In this document: positions 15,387 through 23,657 of the stretch, piece after piece
How positions within the stretch are numbered: the stretch's first letter is position 1
Layout of the letters: every line of letters begins with the position of its first letter
NCBI GenBank assembly: GCA_021801355.1
Contig: JAJYYB010000014.1
Location: 1 to 40,578, forward strand
Source: Microcaldota archaeon
GTDB taxonomy: Archaea; Micrarchaeota; Micrarchaeia; Micrarchaeales; Micrarchaeaceae
Direction: 5' to 3'
Length of the DNA: 40,578 nucleotides
Notes under the pieces: generated by a model
Seen by the model: only the letters and a program-made list of their open reading frames with translations
The model's database searches: none
What the model was told of the DNA's origin: nothing
Translations under genes and position numbers: made by a program

Positions 15387-16241
15387 ATGCATGTTTATCA
15401 AAAGTTGATTTCTATGTCATATGCTGAGTTGAGGAGAAAGATTAAGGCTTATTATACAGACTCGGTAAACAACGAATGGCGCAGGCTCACAACAGGCGCT
15501 ATAAGCAGTCTTGAATTCAATACCACAATGCGATTTCTTAACGATTACCTGCCAAAGAAAGGCATCATACTTGATGCAGGCAGCGGTCCCGGAAGATACG
15601 CTTTCACTCTGGCAGAATATGGCTACAAGATAATGCTATTCGATTACACGCCAGCTAATCTGGCTTTCGCAAAGAGGAAGATAAAGCGCGCCGGGATGCA
15701 GAAAAGTATAATTGGTGCAGTAGAGGGGTCTTTGGTTGATCTTTCGGCTTTTCAGTCAAATCATTTCGACGCAGTAATGTGCCTAGGCGGGCCTCTATCC
15801 CATGTAGTTGGGCGTAAACAAAGGCAGCAGGCAGCGAAAGAGATCATAAGGGTTGCAAAGCGCGGTGCCCCGATATTTGTTTCAGTAATGAACAAGATGT
15901 CCGCCATGGTTGGCTTCGTAAGGATGTTCCGAAATGAACTCGCTGCGCCCTACTTCGAGAATTACCTTAAGAATGGCGATTATCCCGGTGGCTATGGGTT
16001 CACTGCCTATCACGGATTCGAGCCAAAAGAACTCCAAGACCTATTCGCAAAGCAAGGAGCCAAGGTCCTGGCTACAACTGCGCTAGAAGGATATGGCTCT
16101 TACTCAGAGAAGGATCTCAGCAAGCTGCGCAGGAACAAAAAGCTGTGGAAGATATGGCTTTCAGTGCATAACAGGACGATAACACATCCGAGCAGCATCG
16201 GTATAAGCCAGCATATAATGGTGGTTTGTAGGAAGGTCTGA
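15387..16241 (+). CDS. Class I SAM-dependent methyltransferase
   Basis: The 284-residue protein has the Rossmann motif I as I-L-D-A-G-S-G-P-G-R-Y near residue 55, an acidic strand-2 end (M-L-F-D-Y-T) and motif IV F-D-A-V-M-C-L-G-G-P. The C-terminal extension (about 180-284) probably shapes the substrate pocket. Family members methylate small molecules, lipids or quinone precursors, and the substrate cannot be assigned. ATG 15414 is an alternative start, since neither site has a clear TATA box at the usual distance. It stands convergent to the small coiled-coil gene. Confidence 0.85.
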   Translation: MHVYQKLISMSYAELRRKIKAYYTDSVNNEWRRLTTGAISSLEFNTTMRFLNDYLPKKGIILDAGSGPGRYAFTLAEYGYKIMLFDYTPANLAFAKRKIKRAGMQKSIIGAVEGSLVDLSAFQSNHFDAVMCLGGPLSHVVGRKQRQQAAKEIIRVAKRGAPIFVSVMNKMSAMVGFVRMFRNELAAPYFENYLKNGDYPGGYGFTAYHGFEPKELQDLFAKQGAKVLATTALEGYGSYSEKDLSKLRRNKKLWKIWLSVHNRTITHPSSIGISQHIMVVCRKV

Positions 16242-16257
16242 ACCATATTATTTAATT

Positions 16258-16288
16258 AGAAAAATCAAAAATAAAATAAAGAAAAAAG
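16258..16288 (-). terminator. T-rich terminator of the small coiled-coil gene
   Basis: Read on the minus strand, the bases just after the TGA at 16290 are runs of six, three, four, five and five Ts broken by single bases, a typical archaeal oligo-T terminator. Confidence 0.55.
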
Positions 16289-16289
16289 C

Positions 16290-16430
16290 TCAATTATTCT
16301 TCTTGAGCTCCTTTATGGCCTCATCTACGCCCTTAGTCTCCTGCTCCAACTTCTCCTTATAGTCTTGGAGAATCTCTATCTTTTCTTCCTTGGTAAAGAA
16401 GCTCCTCCTACCTTCTATATTTCCGCACAT
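16290..16430 (-). CDS. 46-residue coiled-coil protein divergent from PadR
   Basis: The product opens M-C-G-N-I-E-G-R-R-S-F-F-T-K-E-E-K and continues as one charged amphipathic helix ending E-L-K-K-N-N. I recall short proteins of this pattern (F-x-T-K-E-E-K then L-x-x-Y-K-E-x-L-E) next to PadR-type regulators in archaea, but could not verify it. The start is ATG 16430, with a TATA-like CTATATATGG about 22 bases before it on the minus strand, overlapping one arm of an inverted repeat, and an oligo-T terminator follows. It is probably controlled by the adjacent PadR protein; its function is unknown. Confidence 0.75.
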   Translation of the reverse strand: MCGNIEGRRSFFTKEEKIEILQDYKEKLEQETKGVDEAIKELKKNN

Positions 16431-16451
16431 AGTTTTCCACCGGCATCCATA

Positions 16452-16509
16452 TATAGGATGTCATATATATTAAGCAGGGAAAATATTTAAATATATAGCA
16501 TGTCCTATA
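16452..16509. promoter_or_regulatory. Divergent promoter with inverted-repeat operator
   Basis: TATAGGATGTCATATATAT (16452-16470) and the reverse complement of 16491-16509 agree at 15 of 19 positions. Each arm is itself partly symmetric around TATAG and TATA. One arm covers the TATA box of the minus-strand gene; the other covers the PadR start. Between them lies the AATATTTAAATATATA promoter of padR. The layout suggests PadR binds both arms and controls both genes. Confidence 0.5.
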
Positions 16510-16835
16510 CTTATACGAGTGTAGATATGGAAGATTACGGCTGCGATATGAGGGGAATGCTCTCATTCCAGATGCTTTGGCTGCTTTCAAAGAGGGCCAT
16601 GAACGGGGAGGAATTGGCTGAAGAGATAGAGAAAAGGCGAGGAGAAAAGCCCAAAGCAGGTACTATATATCCGGCACTAAAAGCCCTCAGCCAGAAGAAA
16701 CTTGTCAAAGGCGTAAAAAAAGGCAAGTCCGTATATTATTCGCTTACTCCTGCGGGCAAGAAGGTCCTTGGTCATGCTGTTGATCACTTTTGCAGCTCTT
16801 TCGGAGAAATAATTAAAGACTACAGCAAGGCATGA
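16500..16835 (+). CDS. PadR-family transcriptional regulator
   Basis: The 111-residue protein carries a winged helix: a first helix with M-L-S-F-Q-M-L-W-L-L, the P-K-A-G-T-I-Y-P-A-L-K-A-L recognition helix typical of PadR, and a wing K-G-V-K-K-G-K-S-V-Y-Y-S-L-T-P-A-G. A short C-terminal helix probably mediates dimerisation. ATG 16527 gives a 102-residue protein starting M-E-D-Y-G-C and is an equally good start by promoter spacing. PadR proteins repress their own gene and neighbours in response to small ligands. The inducer is unknown. Confidence 0.9.
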   Translation: MSYTYTSVDMEDYGCDMRGMLSFQMLWLLSKRAMNGEELAEEIEKRRGEKPKAGTIYPALKALSQKKLVKGVKKGKSVYYSLTPAGKKVLGHAVDHFCSSFGEIIKDYSKA

Positions 16836-16965
16836 AAGCGCGTTTTCAGCTTTTATGCATATTTTATCCAAACATGGCCCCCAAAGGCCCTAATCCTCGC
16901 ACGTTAAAAGTGGTTTCAAAATTGTCAAAATCACGTCGATAAATGTGGTAAAGCTGACCACCAAA

Positions 16966-16978
16966 AAGGTATTTAAAC
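16966..16978 (+). promoter_or_regulatory. TATA-like element for gyrB
   Basis: GTATTTAAACC predicts initiation near 16995-17000, leaving a leader of about 20 bases before ATG 17017. No second promoter is evident before gyrA, so gyrBA is probably one transcript. Confidence 0.45.
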
Positions 16979-17016
16979 CTGAATCCATAATAATGCTGCT
17001 ACTTATCTATGATTGC

Positions 17017-18933
17017 ATGGCTGATAATGACTATACCGCAAAGGACATTGTCGTTCTTTCCGGCACCCAAGGGGTTAGAAAGCGACCTGCAATGTACATA
17101 GGCTCTACCGCAAGTCCAGGCTTCATACACCTTCTTTATGAGGTATTAGACAACGCTATAGATGAAGCAATAGCGGGCTACTGCAGGAACATAACGATAA
17201 GACTTTCAAAGGAGGATGGCCAGGACGTTGCTGAAATCAGCGATGACGGCCGCGGCATACCAATTGATCCGATACCAAAGGTAGGAAAGCCGGCGCTTGA
17301 GGTGATAATGACATCGCTTCATTCCGGTGCAAAATTCGACAACAAAATATACCAGGTATCTGGAGGCCTTCACGGCGTTGGTCTGACAGTTGTAAACTCT
17401 CTATCTGAATATACTGAAGTGCTCGTAAAGAAGGGCGGCAAGAAATACAGACAGAGATTCAGCAGAGGCAGTCCTGTATCTGAGCTTGAGGTTATAGAAA
17501 GCATAAGCGAGAAGGATACCGGCACAACCATAAAGTTCAAACCAGACAAGGAGATATTCTCGGTAAACAGCTTTGACACAATAGCGCTGCAGGAACGCGT
17601 GCGTGACCTCTCGTTTCTGAATCCAAAAATAAAGATAACGCTTATAGACGGCAGGGAGGCACAGGAGAAGACAGAAGTTTTTGTTTCACAGAACGGGCTT
17701 AGCGACTTCATAAGCTATCTTAAGGGGCAGACCGGAGAGCTTTCCAAGCCTATATCATTCTCTAAGTCGCAGAACAACATCAAGGTGGAAGCGGTCTTCC
17801 AGTATATCAATGCGTATAGCGAAGAACTGCTCTCCTTTGTAAATAACATAAGGACATCGGAGGGAGGCATGCACGTTGTGGGCTTCCATACTGCACTGAC
17901 AAGGGTGATTACGAATTACATGCAGAAGGGTACGAAAAAGCCGACACGCCAGGAGACTTCGATAGAAGGGGATGACACAAGGGAGGGCTTGGTCGGGATA
18001 ATCTCTATATTAATGCAGGATCCAGAGTTCGAAGGACAGACCAAGGAGAAACTTGGCAACAGCACCGTAAAGACCCTAGTTGACAGTGTCTCATACGCAG
18101 CAATATCTACCTACCTAGAAGAAAATCCAGGAGAGGCATCAAAGATAATAGCAAAAGTCACTGCCGCAGCAGAGGCGCGTGAGTCAGCGAGGAAGGCCAG
18201 GGAACTTGCAAGGAAGAAGAACATGTTTGAGGGTGCTGTGCTTCCAGGGAAGCTTGCAGATTGCACTGAAAACGATCCAGAAAAAGTCGAGATATTTATA
18301 GTCGAAGGCGAGAGCGCCGCCGGATCAAGCAAGCAGGGTAGGGACAGGTTCTACCAAGCTATACTGCCACTAAGGGGTAAAATACTTAACGTTGAGAAGG
18401 CTTCCGATGAAAAGATATTCAACAATGCGGAGCTTCACACAATGGTTACTGCATTCGGTACTGGCATAAAAGAGACTTTCAATCCAGACAAGCTGCGCTA
18501 CAACAAGATAATCCTGCTTACAGACGCTGACGTTGACGGCAGCCATATCAGGACACTGCTTCTGACATTCTTCTATAGATACATGCAGCCTTTGGTGCAG
18601 CGCGGGCATGTGTACATAGCTCAGCCGCCGCTCTACAAGATATCAAAAGGTAGGGAGGTCAAGTACGCCTATTCGGAGGCAGAAATGAGCACAATACTCA
18701 AGGAATACGAGCAGAAAGCCGCATTGCAAAGATATAAGGGTCTGGGCGAGATGAATCCGGAACAGCTCTGGGAGACCACTATGGATCCACAGCATAGGGT
18801 TCTCAAGCAAGTGGTAATAAAAGACGCAGAACGTGCCAACGCGATTTTCACTGTCCTTATGGGACTTGATGTAGAGGCTAGAAGGAAATTTTTGGAGGAG
18901 CATTCAAGCGAAGTCTCATTCCTCGACGTATAA
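17017..18933 (+). CDS. gyrB: DNA gyrase subunit B
   Basis: This bacterial-type GyrB of about 638 residues is the ATPase and metal-binding half of gyrase. The GHKL ATPase has E-V-L-D-N-A-I-D-E, D-D-G-R-G-I-P and G-L-H-G-V-G. The Toprim region has E-G-E-S-A-A-G-S-S-K-Q-G-R-D-R and D-A-D-V-D-G-S-H-I-R. The C-terminal tail has Q-R-Y-K-G-L-G-E-M-N-P-E-Q-L-W-E-T-T. The frame opens at 16945, but homology starts just after M-A-D-N-D-Y-T-A-K-D, so ATG 17017 is chosen. With gyrA it introduces negative supercoils. Gyrase in archaea is generally seen as acquired from bacteria. Confidence 0.97.
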   Translation: MADNDYTAKDIVVLSGTQGVRKRPAMYIGSTASPGFIHLLYEVLDNAIDEAIAGYCRNITIRLSKEDGQDVAEISDDGRGIPIDPIPKVGKPALEVIMTSLHSGAKFDNKIYQVSGGLHGVGLTVVNSLSEYTEVLVKKGGKKYRQRFSRGSPVSELEVIESISEKDTGTTIKFKPDKEIFSVNSFDTIALQERVRDLSFLNPKIKITLIDGREAQEKTEVFVSQNGLSDFISYLKGQTGELSKPISFSKSQNNIKVEAVFQYINAYSEELLSFVNNIRTSEGGMHVVGFHTALTRVITNYMQKGTKKPTRQETSIEGDDTREGLVGIISILMQDPEFEGQTKEKLGNSTVKTLVDSVSYAAISTYLEENPGEASKIIAKVTAAAEARESARKARELARKKNMFEGAVLPGKLADCTENDPEKVEIFIVEGESAAGSSKQGRDRFYQAILPLRGKILNVEKASDEKIFNNAELHTMVTAFGTGIKETFNPDKLRYNKIILLTDADVDGSHIRTLLLTFFYRYMQPLVQRGHVYIAQPPLYKISKGREVKYAYSEAEMSTILKEYEQKAALQRYKGLGEMNPEQLWETTMDPQHRVLKQVVIKDAERANAIFTVLMGLDVEARRKFLEEHSSEVSFLDV

Positions 18934-18945
18934 AGTGGCAATAGA

Positions 18946-21360
18946 ATGGCCCAAACATTTGATACACCAATAGAAAAGGAGATGCAGTCCAGCTACTTGG
19001 ACTACGCCATGAGTGTAATAATAGGCAGGGCACTGCCTGACGCAAGAGACGGCCTCAAGCCTGCTCAGAGGAGGATTCTCTACTCAATGTATAAGCTAAG
19101 TAACTTCAGCGACCAGCCTACAAAGAAAAGCGCTAGGGTGGTTGGAGACTGCATAGGCAAATACCATCCTCACGGTGATATAGCCGTGTACGAAACACTG
19201 GTCAGGCTGGCACAAGACTTCTCAATGAATCACACTCTAGTCCAAGGGCAGGGCAACATGGGCTCTATCGATGGTGATCCACCGGCAGCACAGCGTTACA
19301 CAGAGGTGAGGCTAAACAAGCTCGCCGAGGAGATGCTTTCCGATATAGAGAAAAAGCCAGTTCCTTTCGTACCTAATTTCGACAACACTGAGGAAGAGCC
19401 GCTGATACTGCCCGCCAAGGTACCTAACCTGCTTTTGAACGGCGCTGCCGGAATCGCAGTCGGCGTCGCTACAAACATAATGCCCCACAACCTTAACGAG
19501 ATAGCGGACGGCGTGATCGCTTACATAGACGACCCAAACATATCGATACAGAAGCTTCTCGAATACATTAAGGGCCCTGACTTCCCGACTGGCGGAATAA
19601 TATTCTATGATGGCGGGCTGATAAACTCCTACTTGACAGGGAGGGGAGCCGTTACTGTAAGAGGAAAGACGAATATAGAAAAGCACAACAACAGGCAGTC
19701 TATAGTTATCACTGAGATACCATACGCGCTCAACAAGTCTCTGCTTGTCCAGAAGATAGCAGAATTGGTGAAGGACAAGACGCTCACCGAAATAGCAGAC
19801 CTGAGGGATGAGAGCGGAAAGGAAGGCATACGCATCGTAGTCGATCTAAAGGCCGATGCCAACCCTGACCAAGTGCTCAACATGCTATACGCGCACACAC
19901 AGCTGCAGCAGAGCATACACATAAGCAACATAGCCGTGATTGGCAACAAACTCGTCACGCTCAACCTGAAAGAGTTCATAAAGGTATTCGTACAGCACAG
20001 GCTGGAAGTTATAAAGAAGAGGGTCGAGTACGATTTCAATGTCGCTTCAGACAGGCTCCATATAGTCGAAGGCCTTCTCGTGGCCATGCTTAACATAGAA
20101 GGTGTAATAGAACTGATAAAGAAGAGCTCCGACTCCAAGGAGGCCAGAGTTTCCCTGGTCTCAAAGTACGGCATATCCGAGAAACAGGCAAACGCAATAC
20201 TAGATATGAAGCTGGGCAGATTGACAAGCCTGGAAAGCACCGCGTTGAACACAGAGAAGCTTCAGCTACAGCAGAGCATCACCAGCTTCAAGGAAATACT
20301 CGCTGATGAAAAGAAGGTTTACGGAATAATAAAGGAAGATATGACGGAGCTCAAGGCGAAGTTCGGCCGTGAACGGAGGACGCAGATAGAGGAGGGAACT
20401 AACGTCGAGCCTATAGAGCAGGAAGACCTTATAAGTGATGATGACGCCACTGTCATACTCACAAGGAACAACTACGTCAAGCGTATGCCGATAGAGGTCT
20501 ACAAGCTCCAGTCAAGGGGCGGTAAAGGAGTTATAACAATGGGCCTGAAGGAGAACGACTATCCGAAGAGCCTAATATCATGCAAACTCAAGGATTACCT
20601 CCTTGTGATCTCAACACTCGGCAGGCTTTACTGGCTCAAGGCGTATCTGGTGCCTGAAGCGCAGAGGTATGGGGCTGGTAAAGCCATAGTCAACCTAGTC
20701 AAACTTCAGGAAGGTGAAGGCGTCTCTGTAATAGTGAACACACGAAACTTCTCAAAGAGCTACCTTGTTTTCATAACCAAGAAGGGCAAGATAAAGAAGG
20801 TAATGGCTGAGAGGTTCTCAAACCCTAGGTCCAACGGCGTCCGCGCGATACCGTTGCTCCAAGGGGATGAGCTGGCAGATGTGGCGCTTGCAGAAATCTC
20901 TTCGGAGATATTTGTGGCTACTAAGGCCGGAAAGGCGCTGAGGTTTAGCGAAGCGAGGCTGAGGCCCATGGGCAGAAACGCAGTAGGCGTGCGCGGCATA
21001 AGGCTCGCTCAGGATGACGAAGTGGTTAACATAATATCTGCAAGGCATGACGACCTTGTCGTATCTATAACTGATAAAGGCTTCGGCAAAGCTACGAGGC
21101 TGGATGAATACCGCCTGCAGAACAGGGGCGGTAAAGGCGTTATAAACGTAAAGCTGAAGGAAAAGACGGGCAACGTAATAAAGGCGGTCAAGGCTTCAGA
21201 GAAAGATAACATAATATTGATAAACTCTAATGGTGTCTCAATAATGTTCCCGATATCCTCTGTAAGGATAACCGGTAGGAGCGCCAGTGGTGTGCATCTC
21301 ATGAGGCTCGACGCAGCTACAAAGGTTGTAGACGCCAGAGTGCTCCAAGAGCAGCAGTAA
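18946..21360 (+). CDS. gyrA: DNA gyrase subunit A
   Basis: This 804-residue DNA-cleaving subunit lies 12 bases after gyrB. The breakage-reunion domain has R-A-L-P-D-A-R-D-G-L-K-P and the catalytic tyrosine at 118 in A-A-Q-R-Y-T-E. The C-terminal beta-pinwheel carries a gyrase-box variant, Q-S-R-G-G-K-G, near residue 521, and a similar Q-N-R-G-G-K-G near 724. The box indicates a true gyrase able to wrap DNA rather than a ParC. In the quinolone-binding region the position matching E. coli Ser83 is Ile79, and the position matching Asp87 is Glu83. ATG 18946 fits the family start. Confidence 0.97.
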   Translation: MAQTFDTPIEKEMQSSYLDYAMSVIIGRALPDARDGLKPAQRRILYSMYKLSNFSDQPTKKSARVVGDCIGKYHPHGDIAVYETLVRLAQDFSMNHTLVQGQGNMGSIDGDPPAAQRYTEVRLNKLAEEMLSDIEKKPVPFVPNFDNTEEEPLILPAKVPNLLLNGAAGIAVGVATNIMPHNLNEIADGVIAYIDDPNISIQKLLEYIKGPDFPTGGIIFYDGGLINSYLTGRGAVTVRGKTNIEKHNNRQSIVITEIPYALNKSLLVQKIAELVKDKTLTEIADLRDESGKEGIRIVVDLKADANPDQVLNMLYAHTQLQQSIHISNIAVIGNKLVTLNLKEFIKVFVQHRLEVIKKRVEYDFNVASDRLHIVEGLLVAMLNIEGVIELIKKSSDSKEARVSLVSKYGISEKQANAILDMKLGRLTSLESTALNTEKLQLQQSITSFKEILADEKKVYGIIKEDMTELKAKFGRERRTQIEEGTNVEPIEQEDLISDDDATVILTRNNYVKRMPIEVYKLQSRGGKGVITMGLKENDYPKSLISCKLKDYLLVISTLGRLYWLKAYLVPEAQRYGAGKAIVNLVKLQEGEGVSVIVNTRNFSKSYLVFITKKGKIKKVMAERFSNPRSNGVRAIPLLQGDELADVALAEISSEIFVATKAGKALRFSEARLRPMGRNAVGVRGIRLAQDDEVVNIISARHDDLVVSITDKGFGKATRLDEYRLQNRGGKGVINVKLKEKTGNVIKAVKASEKDNIILINSNGVSIMFPISSVRITGRSASGVHLMRLDAATKVVDARVLQEQQ

Positions 21361-21394
21361 TTGCAATTGAGCCAGAAATTTATGAAATGATAAA

Positions 21395-22519
21395 ATGCCT
21401 AAGATAGCGCTCAATCCTGACAGGCCCGATGCGCGGCAGCAGATGCCACCAGCAGAAGAGGAGGATGAACCAGAACAAGCGCATGGCACCCAGCCTAAGG
21501 AAACAGACGACGTCAAGAAGCATAAAATAGGAAAGTTACCTCTATACATTCTAGGGATAGTGACACTTCTTGTGGCTCTATACCTAATAACGCCTTCAAT
21601 GAACTCAATAGTAAGTGGATTTGGACATCAGTCTGCCAGCAACGCTACCAAATCCAGCTCAGGAGCCCAGTTAAGCCAGCAGGAGCAGAGCTATGCACAT
21701 GCTATATCAGCTAACAAGACCGACGCGCCAGCCATATTCAGGATGATGTCATCAGGAGTCAACGCCACTCAGCAGCTAGGTGTATCATACTCTGGGGATT
21801 TGAGCATATCAGTTCAGGCTTCATACACAAACCTTACATATTCATTGCCATTCGAACTAAAATTTCATAAGTACGGTAACGATACAAGGGTGGACCTAAG
21901 CGGAAAGCTGATATCTACGCTATTCAGGCTTTCACAAATTCAGGGGGCTGGATTGTACGGCAGCAACGCTTCAATAAGTCTATTCAAAATAGGAAATGCT
22001 TCATATTCGTGCGTAAACGATATCACACTCAATTCTACCACTAGCGCAATTTGCCAGAGCCAATACGATAATAGCTCGTCCAATTCTTCAGTCAACGGGT
22101 CTATAACTACGCTGCCAGACCTAAATCCAAGAACTGCTGCGCAACTGTTTGATGCGCTAAACGTAACAAGCAGCAATACGACTAGTGCCTCATATGGTAG
22201 CATGCAATGCGACTTCCTGAACGATCATTTCTCAACCACTGCGCAAAAGATAGAAACCCTGCTGAGTAAGTACATCCCTTCCTCATCTCCCAGCCAATTC
22301 GGTGCTGCCACAATCAACGGAAGGCTTGGCGCATGTATCTCATACGGCTACCACGTACCATTAAATGCATCGTTCCTAATCCATATATCAAATTCTAGCA
22401 CGGACTTTGGGCTTGCAATATCTCTGAACGAAACGAGCATAGGCAGTAATTTCTCATCAAGTTACGTTACGCAGCTTCCAGCTCCTGTTGAAAACTACGG
22501 CGGCAATTACAGCCGTTAG
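21395..22519 (+). CDS. Membrane-anchored extracellular protein, unknown
   Basis: The 374-residue protein has an acidic, Pro-rich cytoplasmic N-terminus (1-47) and one transmembrane helix (about 49-67). A long outer domain is rich in Ser, Thr and Asn with many N-x-S/T sequons, so it is probably glycosylated. A few Cys residues (for example in Y-S-C-V-N and M-Q-C-D-F) could form disulfides. The outer part looks beta-rich. It is not recognised as a known family. It lies 34 bases after gyrA and 9 bases before a second membrane protein, which suggests a pair of surface proteins. Confidence 0.8.
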   Translation: MPKIALNPDRPDARQQMPPAEEEDEPEQAHGTQPKETDDVKKHKIGKLPLYILGIVTLLVALYLITPSMNSIVSGFGHQSASNATKSSSGAQLSQQEQSYAHAISANKTDAPAIFRMMSSGVNATQQLGVSYSGDLSISVQASYTNLTYSLPFELKFHKYGNDTRVDLSGKLISTLFRLSQIQGAGLYGSNASISLFKIGNASYSCVNDITLNSTTSAICQSQYDNSSSNSSVNGSITTLPDLNPRTAAQLFDALNVTSSNTTSASYGSMQCDFLNDHFSTTAQKIETLLSKYIPSSSPSQFGAATINGRLGACISYGYHVPLNASFLIHISNSSTDFGLAISLNETSIGSNFSSSYVTQLPAPVENYGGNYSR

Positions 22520-22528
22520 GGCGAGCAA

Positions 22529-23008
22529 ATGGCAAATGCAAAGACCGAACAAAATAAAATTGCTCAAAATACCAACGTCAGGCAACCATATTGGCGTGAG
22601 AAACCTTTCTTGGCGATAGCAACTACACTTTTCGGAGGATTCCTGATATTTGGCATAAGCCTGTTGGGTATACTGATCATAGCACCACTGACTAGCTCCG
22701 CCCAATCGACATTGACTTTAGAGCAATTGTGCTCTGGCCAGGGAATAAACCTTACACAAAACTTCACTGCGTCCCTATCTACGTGCATTACAGGAACAGA
22801 GACAGCGTATGGCACTGGAATGCTTGCAGGCGCGATAGTCATCTTGGCCGGAATCAGCATGAACTCCTATGACGCCAAAAAGGTCAACAAGATGGGTGCG
22901 ATAGCACTTGCATTCTCGCTGGCGAGCGCTTTCAGCGGAGGTGGTGCTATCATTGGCCTTATACTAGGGTTTTGCGGCGGCATACTAGGTATAATATACA
23001 AGGGCTGA
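22529..23008 (+). CDS. Four-helix membrane protein, unknown
   Basis: The 159-residue protein has a polar N-terminus, hydrophobic helices at about 28-53, 93-110, 119-136 and 139-156, and an outer loop (54-92) with two Cys residues and N-x-T/S sequons. The last two helices are Gly-rich. It starts 9 bases after the stop of the glycosylation-rich surface protein and is likely co-transcribed with it. No family is recognised. Confidence 0.78.
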   Translation: MANAKTEQNKIAQNTNVRQPYWREKPFLAIATTLFGGFLIFGISLLGILIIAPLTSSAQSTLTLEQLCSGQGINLTQNFTASLSTCITGTETAYGTGMLAGAIVILAGISMNSYDAKKVNKMGAIALAFSLASAFSGGGAIIGLILGFCGGILGIIYKG

Positions 23009-23011
23009 AGC

Positions 23012-23506
23012 TCATTGCAGCTTATAGCCTATCCTCCTTACGAATTCCCTGCGCGAGCGCATGTCCGCTTCGCTCTCCGAGCCAATGGCATCGCTTCCAT
23101 CCGCAACTCCAATAACTGCGCTATCAGGTCCTGTTTTAGCGATTACCACTGTTACGGGGTTTGCAGTTGCGCAAAATAAGCCAGACACCTCCACAACGCC
23201 CTTCACTGCATTGGAGACGTTGACCGGATAAGCATTATCAAACAGCACAACAAATGTATGTCCTGCACCTATCGCAAGCGCATTCTTCGCGGCAAGATGC
23301 CTAAGTACTTCATCATTGCCTTCAGTTCTTACTAGGCGCGGGCCGCTTGCTTCATTGAACGCGACCCCAAATTTTATTCCAGGCGCGGAATTTATAAGGG
23401 CCTCGTATAAGTCCTCGGCCGTCTTTATGAATCCGGCGTGTCCTAGTATAACCTGAGTGTTCTCTGACTTCTCAATTTTTACCGTCTTAATAACCGTTTC
23501 CACCAT
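23012..23506 (-). CDS. Adenosine-specific kinase-like protein (COG1839/DUF355)
   Basis: The 164-residue cytosolic protein matches the family throughout: V-I-L-G-H near the start, F-I-K-T-A-E-D-L-Y-E-A-L, S-A-P-G-I-K-F-G-V-A-F-N-E-A-S-G, A-I-G-A-G-H, F-C-A-T-A-N-P-V and a closing R-R-I-G-Y-K-L. Members bind nucleosides or nucleotides and one is reported as an adenosine-specific kinase; the physiological role is poorly known. The frame continues to 23692 but homology begins at ATG 23506. It is divergent from the XTP pyrophosphatase gene through a shared twin TATA region. Confidence 0.9.
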   Translation of the reverse strand: MVETVIKTVKIEKSENTQVILGHAGFIKTAEDLYEALINSAPGIKFGVAFNEASGPRLVRTEGNDEVLRHLAAKNALAIGAGHTFVVLFDNAYPVNVSNAVKGVVEVSGLFCATANPVTVVIAKTGPDSAVIGVADGSDAIGSESEADMRSRREFVRRIGYKLQ

Positions 23507-23550
23507 TTCGATCACTAAACGAATAAGCAAGCATAATGGGGAGGATAAAG

Positions 23551-23567
23551 TTATATAAGTTATATAA
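23551..23567. promoter_or_regulatory. Twin palindromic TATA element of a divergent promoter
   Basis: Two copies of the palindrome TTATATAA, offset by nine bases, lie between the divergent adenosine-kinase-like and ITPase genes. Because the motif is self-complementary, either copy can serve either strand. Spacing predicts leaders of about 20 bases leftward and about 30-70 bases rightward, depending on the start codon. Confidence 0.5.
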
Positions 23568-23657
23568 GATATTATTATCGCCTGTCCTGCGCTTTGATTA
23601 ATTAAAACTTCATCAATCATGCATGTTTGTATGGAAGTATGGAAAATAGTTGATAGA

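Noticed and set aside
16945-17016. N-terminal extension of gyrB
   Set aside because: Contains the TATA element and lacks family similarity; ATG 17017 fits GyrB.
19629-20252. 207-codon antisense ORF inside gyrA
   Set aside because: Lies wholly within a well-conserved gene; Ser/Leu/Thr-rich product with no domain.
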